Below are positions 62,177-64,000 of a DNA stretch of 64,000 nucleotides, piece after piece (position 1 is the stretch's first letter; each line of letters starts with the position of its first letter). The position numbers and the translations under genes were made by a program. The stretch spans positions 478,501-542,500 of the forward strand of contig BDSI01000084.1 in the NCBI GenBank assembly GCA_003117195.1, given 5' to 3'. Below the pieces are notes generated by a model that worked only from the letters and a program-made list of their open reading frames with translations, was not told where the DNA came from and did not search any database. The DNA is from Eudorina sp. 2006-703-Eu-15 (Eukaryota > Chlorophyta > Chlorophyceae > Chlamydomonadales > Volvocaceae).

Positions 62177-62403
62177 GGAAAGCGCAGCTATCCATGGAGT
62201 GCAAGTGTGCGACCTACCTGACCCCCGAGCACCGCACCTCGTGTACGGAAGCGCGGCGCTTCATGTCCGCCCTGCGGAAGGACACACGCAAGAGTGTGCC
62301 CAGCTTACCTCGGCATCCCTCCCGGGCTAGTCGTGAAGGGACCGAGGCCGCGCACGACTACGCTACCCCGCCAAAAGCCGAGCGTTTGAGATGACCCCCC
62401 TAG

Positions 62404-64000
62404 CCTAACAGACGGCGACGTGCGGGGGCTTCTGCCTACGCACTCCAACTGGATACGTACCACTGGGAGCATGGTGGCCTACCCACACAAGGCGAGGAGG
62501 AACAACTGGAGAGCTGGGCCGCGGCCGTCGGAGACCAGCGGGTCAGCCCGGTGACGCCTTGCCAACGCTTAACGGGCGTCCCCCGACAGCTGCTCTATGG
62601 CCACCCGGCCACGGGCGGTTTCGGACTCTTGCCACTCAAAGCCCACTGCTACGCGCGGGAGGCTGTGTGGGCGACACGCCTGGCCCGGTCGGTGGGCCAA
62701 CCGCCGGGGCGCGCGGCCACCCGTGGGCGCAGTTGACGGCCACCTACCTTCGGCACCACCACCCGAATCTTAGCCCCAGCTCAGTACTGACGGCAGGCCC
62801 ACCAGACAGCGCGGACACGCTGCCTGGATTGGCATCGCTGCCGCAGGACATCCGCAGAATCATGGGGGCCCTCAGCCGCCTCCCGCCGGTGCAAGATGTG
62901 GACTCATCCCCACTCCCGGCGGCCGGCGACTGGTGCTTCAACATCCCCTTGTGGGGGAACCCACTCCTACCTAACACCACTCCGGGGGCAGCGGACGATG
63001 GCATGGAGGACCGCACAGGCGACACGGACCCGGACTTCACGCCGGTGGAGACGCGGGACACCGCGGAATCACCAGCGTGGCCCGGCCTGGAGAGGCGGCA
63101 CACACGCCTGGCAGCATGCGGGAAGCTTCGCACAGTTAGGGACGCAGTGCGGGTCGCGCGTGCAGCCGGCGAGGCACCCGCATGTCCACAGGGGTCCATG
63201 ACCTTAAGGCGGAGGCCGACCCTGACGGCCATCCACTGTCTACTCGCCGACATCAGCGACGAGTGGCGGGGAGCTGCAGCAGCGGTGCTGGACCATCCCG
63301 AGCGGGCGGGGGACCTGGAGTCCGAGGAAGAGACCCGTCGGCGGATTGTGGACCGGATGGGGTGGAGGCTAGCCAACTCGCGGACGGTCAAGCTTAGTGG
63401 CCTGACGGTCCGGCTGGCGACACAGCTGCAGATGCAGGAGGTGGCGGCAGCACGGACACGACAGCATGCTGAATACGAGCAGGAGGCCAGGGGACAGCTT
63501 GAGACAGACGGAGTGGCTGGGCCCCCGGCATTCAGCATGCCTGCCACTCTACAGCGGCTTTGGGCCATCAAGTGGGAACGAGAGCACAAAGAAACACTGT
63601 GGAGCCTGGAGGTTGACGGGGTCCCGCTGCCTGGCAACAGCCACCTCCACAACGCCCACCCCGAGGCGTGCGGGTGTGGCGAGTACGGCGGTGCGGGGCC
63701 CCACCCGTGTTCACCACGGGCACACCATTTCTGGGCATGCCCGGTCGCTCAGGCAGTGATACAGAAGATCGGGGTACACGTTCCGGGCCCCATCACCCGA
63801 GCCAACGTGTGGCTGGCTGAGCCGCCACAGGGGGTACAGCAAGGGGTTTGGGACATCGTTGCCCTGGCGGCGCTGACGGCCATGGAACGGGCGAGGGTGG
63901 GGTTACGTGCAGCGACCCTCCACGGCGGCGCACAGCCCATGCCGGGGGCGCCGGCTGCCCCATCGCCGGTTGATGTAGCTAAGGCGCGCGCAGTCATGGA
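62404..64000 (+). mobile_element. non-LTR (L1-like) retrotransposon ORF2 3' region, frameshifted, cut by window end
   Basis: A frame from 62404 to a stop at 62734-62736 encodes LTGVPRQLLYGHPATGGFGL and LPLKAHCYAREAVWATRLAR, typical of the region after the reverse transcriptase domain. A second frame, shifted by one, takes over near 62718 (HPWAQLTATYLRHHHPNLSP) and stays open to the window end. It includes a Cys/His cluster at about 63667-63745 (CGCGEYGG, HPCSPRAHHFWACPV) like the C-terminal zinc-binding segment of L1-type proteins. Between them the sequence reads as one protein broken by a frameshift, so this copy is probably dead. The polymerase itself is not visible; the left edge is uncertain. 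Confidence 0.6.

Larger units (their letters stand above)
59432..62400. other. AT-richer region, possible minus-strand exons only
   Basis: Codon-like minus-strand stretches occur at 60997-61179 (SCTSQEEILDTYLSLHSVET), about 61330-61400 (GGRMMNNSDSLLDINLQ after a CAG) and about 61460-61560 (SSEFLETLPSLTHE), with candidate splice sites, but I could not link them in phase. The base composition differs from the five main genes. It may be an unrelated gene or an element. An imperfect tandem duplication is at 60385-60610. Confidence 0.25.

Noticed and set aside
62744..63652. Minus-strand 302-residue frame
   Set aside because: It is the complement of the retroelement frame, which has recognisable C-terminal Cys/His and GGFGLLPL motifs.

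Overview
The window is nuclear DNA of a chlorophycean green alga, most likely a volvocine relative. The evidence is the high GC of the coding parts, many short introns with GTGAGT/GTACGT-type donors and TGCAG/CGCAG acceptors, Ala/Gly/Pro/Gln-rich coding expansions, TGTAA polyadenylation-type words, GTACGT-rich intergenic DNA, a tRNA-derived SINE and non-LTR retroelement fragments. No organelle, bacterial or viral gene was recognised. I placed splice sites by eye; for the five main genes every exon phase closes and the summed length is a whole number of codons, which is the main support for those models.

Layout. 0.47-1.03 kb (+): end of an unidentified gene. 4.51-11.23 kb (+): 11-exon protein kinase with a His-rich tail. 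16.18-26.09 kb (-): very large SET-domain protein with three B3-like segments in front of the SET core and an Arg/Asp/Trp-rich tail; a decayed copy of part of its tail lies beyond the stop (15.0-16.2 kb). 28.29-41.94 kb (-): 18-exon gene encoding a type-3 copper tyrosinase/polyphenol oxidase joined in one reading frame to a matrix-metalloproteinase-like module whose zinc site is destroyed. Its introns hold a (TAGG)n/poly(G) tract with 123 consecutive G and a SINE with perfect target-site duplications. 44.26-50.79 kb (-): ACAD10/ACAD11/IBR3-type acyl-CoA dehydrogenase with N-terminal phosphotransferase domain and peroxisomal-type C-terminus AKL. 51.02-55.23 kb (+), divergent from it across 237 bp: fold-type III PLP amino-acid decarboxylase (diaminopimelate/ornithine group). 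59.18-59.43 kb (-): small double-CxxC protein. 62.40-64.00 kb (+): frameshifted 3' part of a non-LTR retrotransposon running off the window.

Function. The ACAD and decarboxylase genes could share a promoter, but their pathways (branched or auxin-type acyl-CoA oxidation versus amino-acid/polyamine metabolism) are not obviously linked. The tyrosinase-matrixin fusion is the best candidate for something undescribed: an oxidase with a secreted-protease-derived module that has lost the catalytic Glu, two of three zinc His and the cysteine switch, suggesting a binding or scaffolding role, perhaps in the extracellular matrix (inference). The rest of the window (about 1.0-4.5, 11.2-15.0, 26.3-28.3, 42-44.2, 55.2-59.2 and 59.4-62.4 kb) holds no gene I can defend, but has hairpins, palindromes, short tandem repeats and dispersed retroelement ends.
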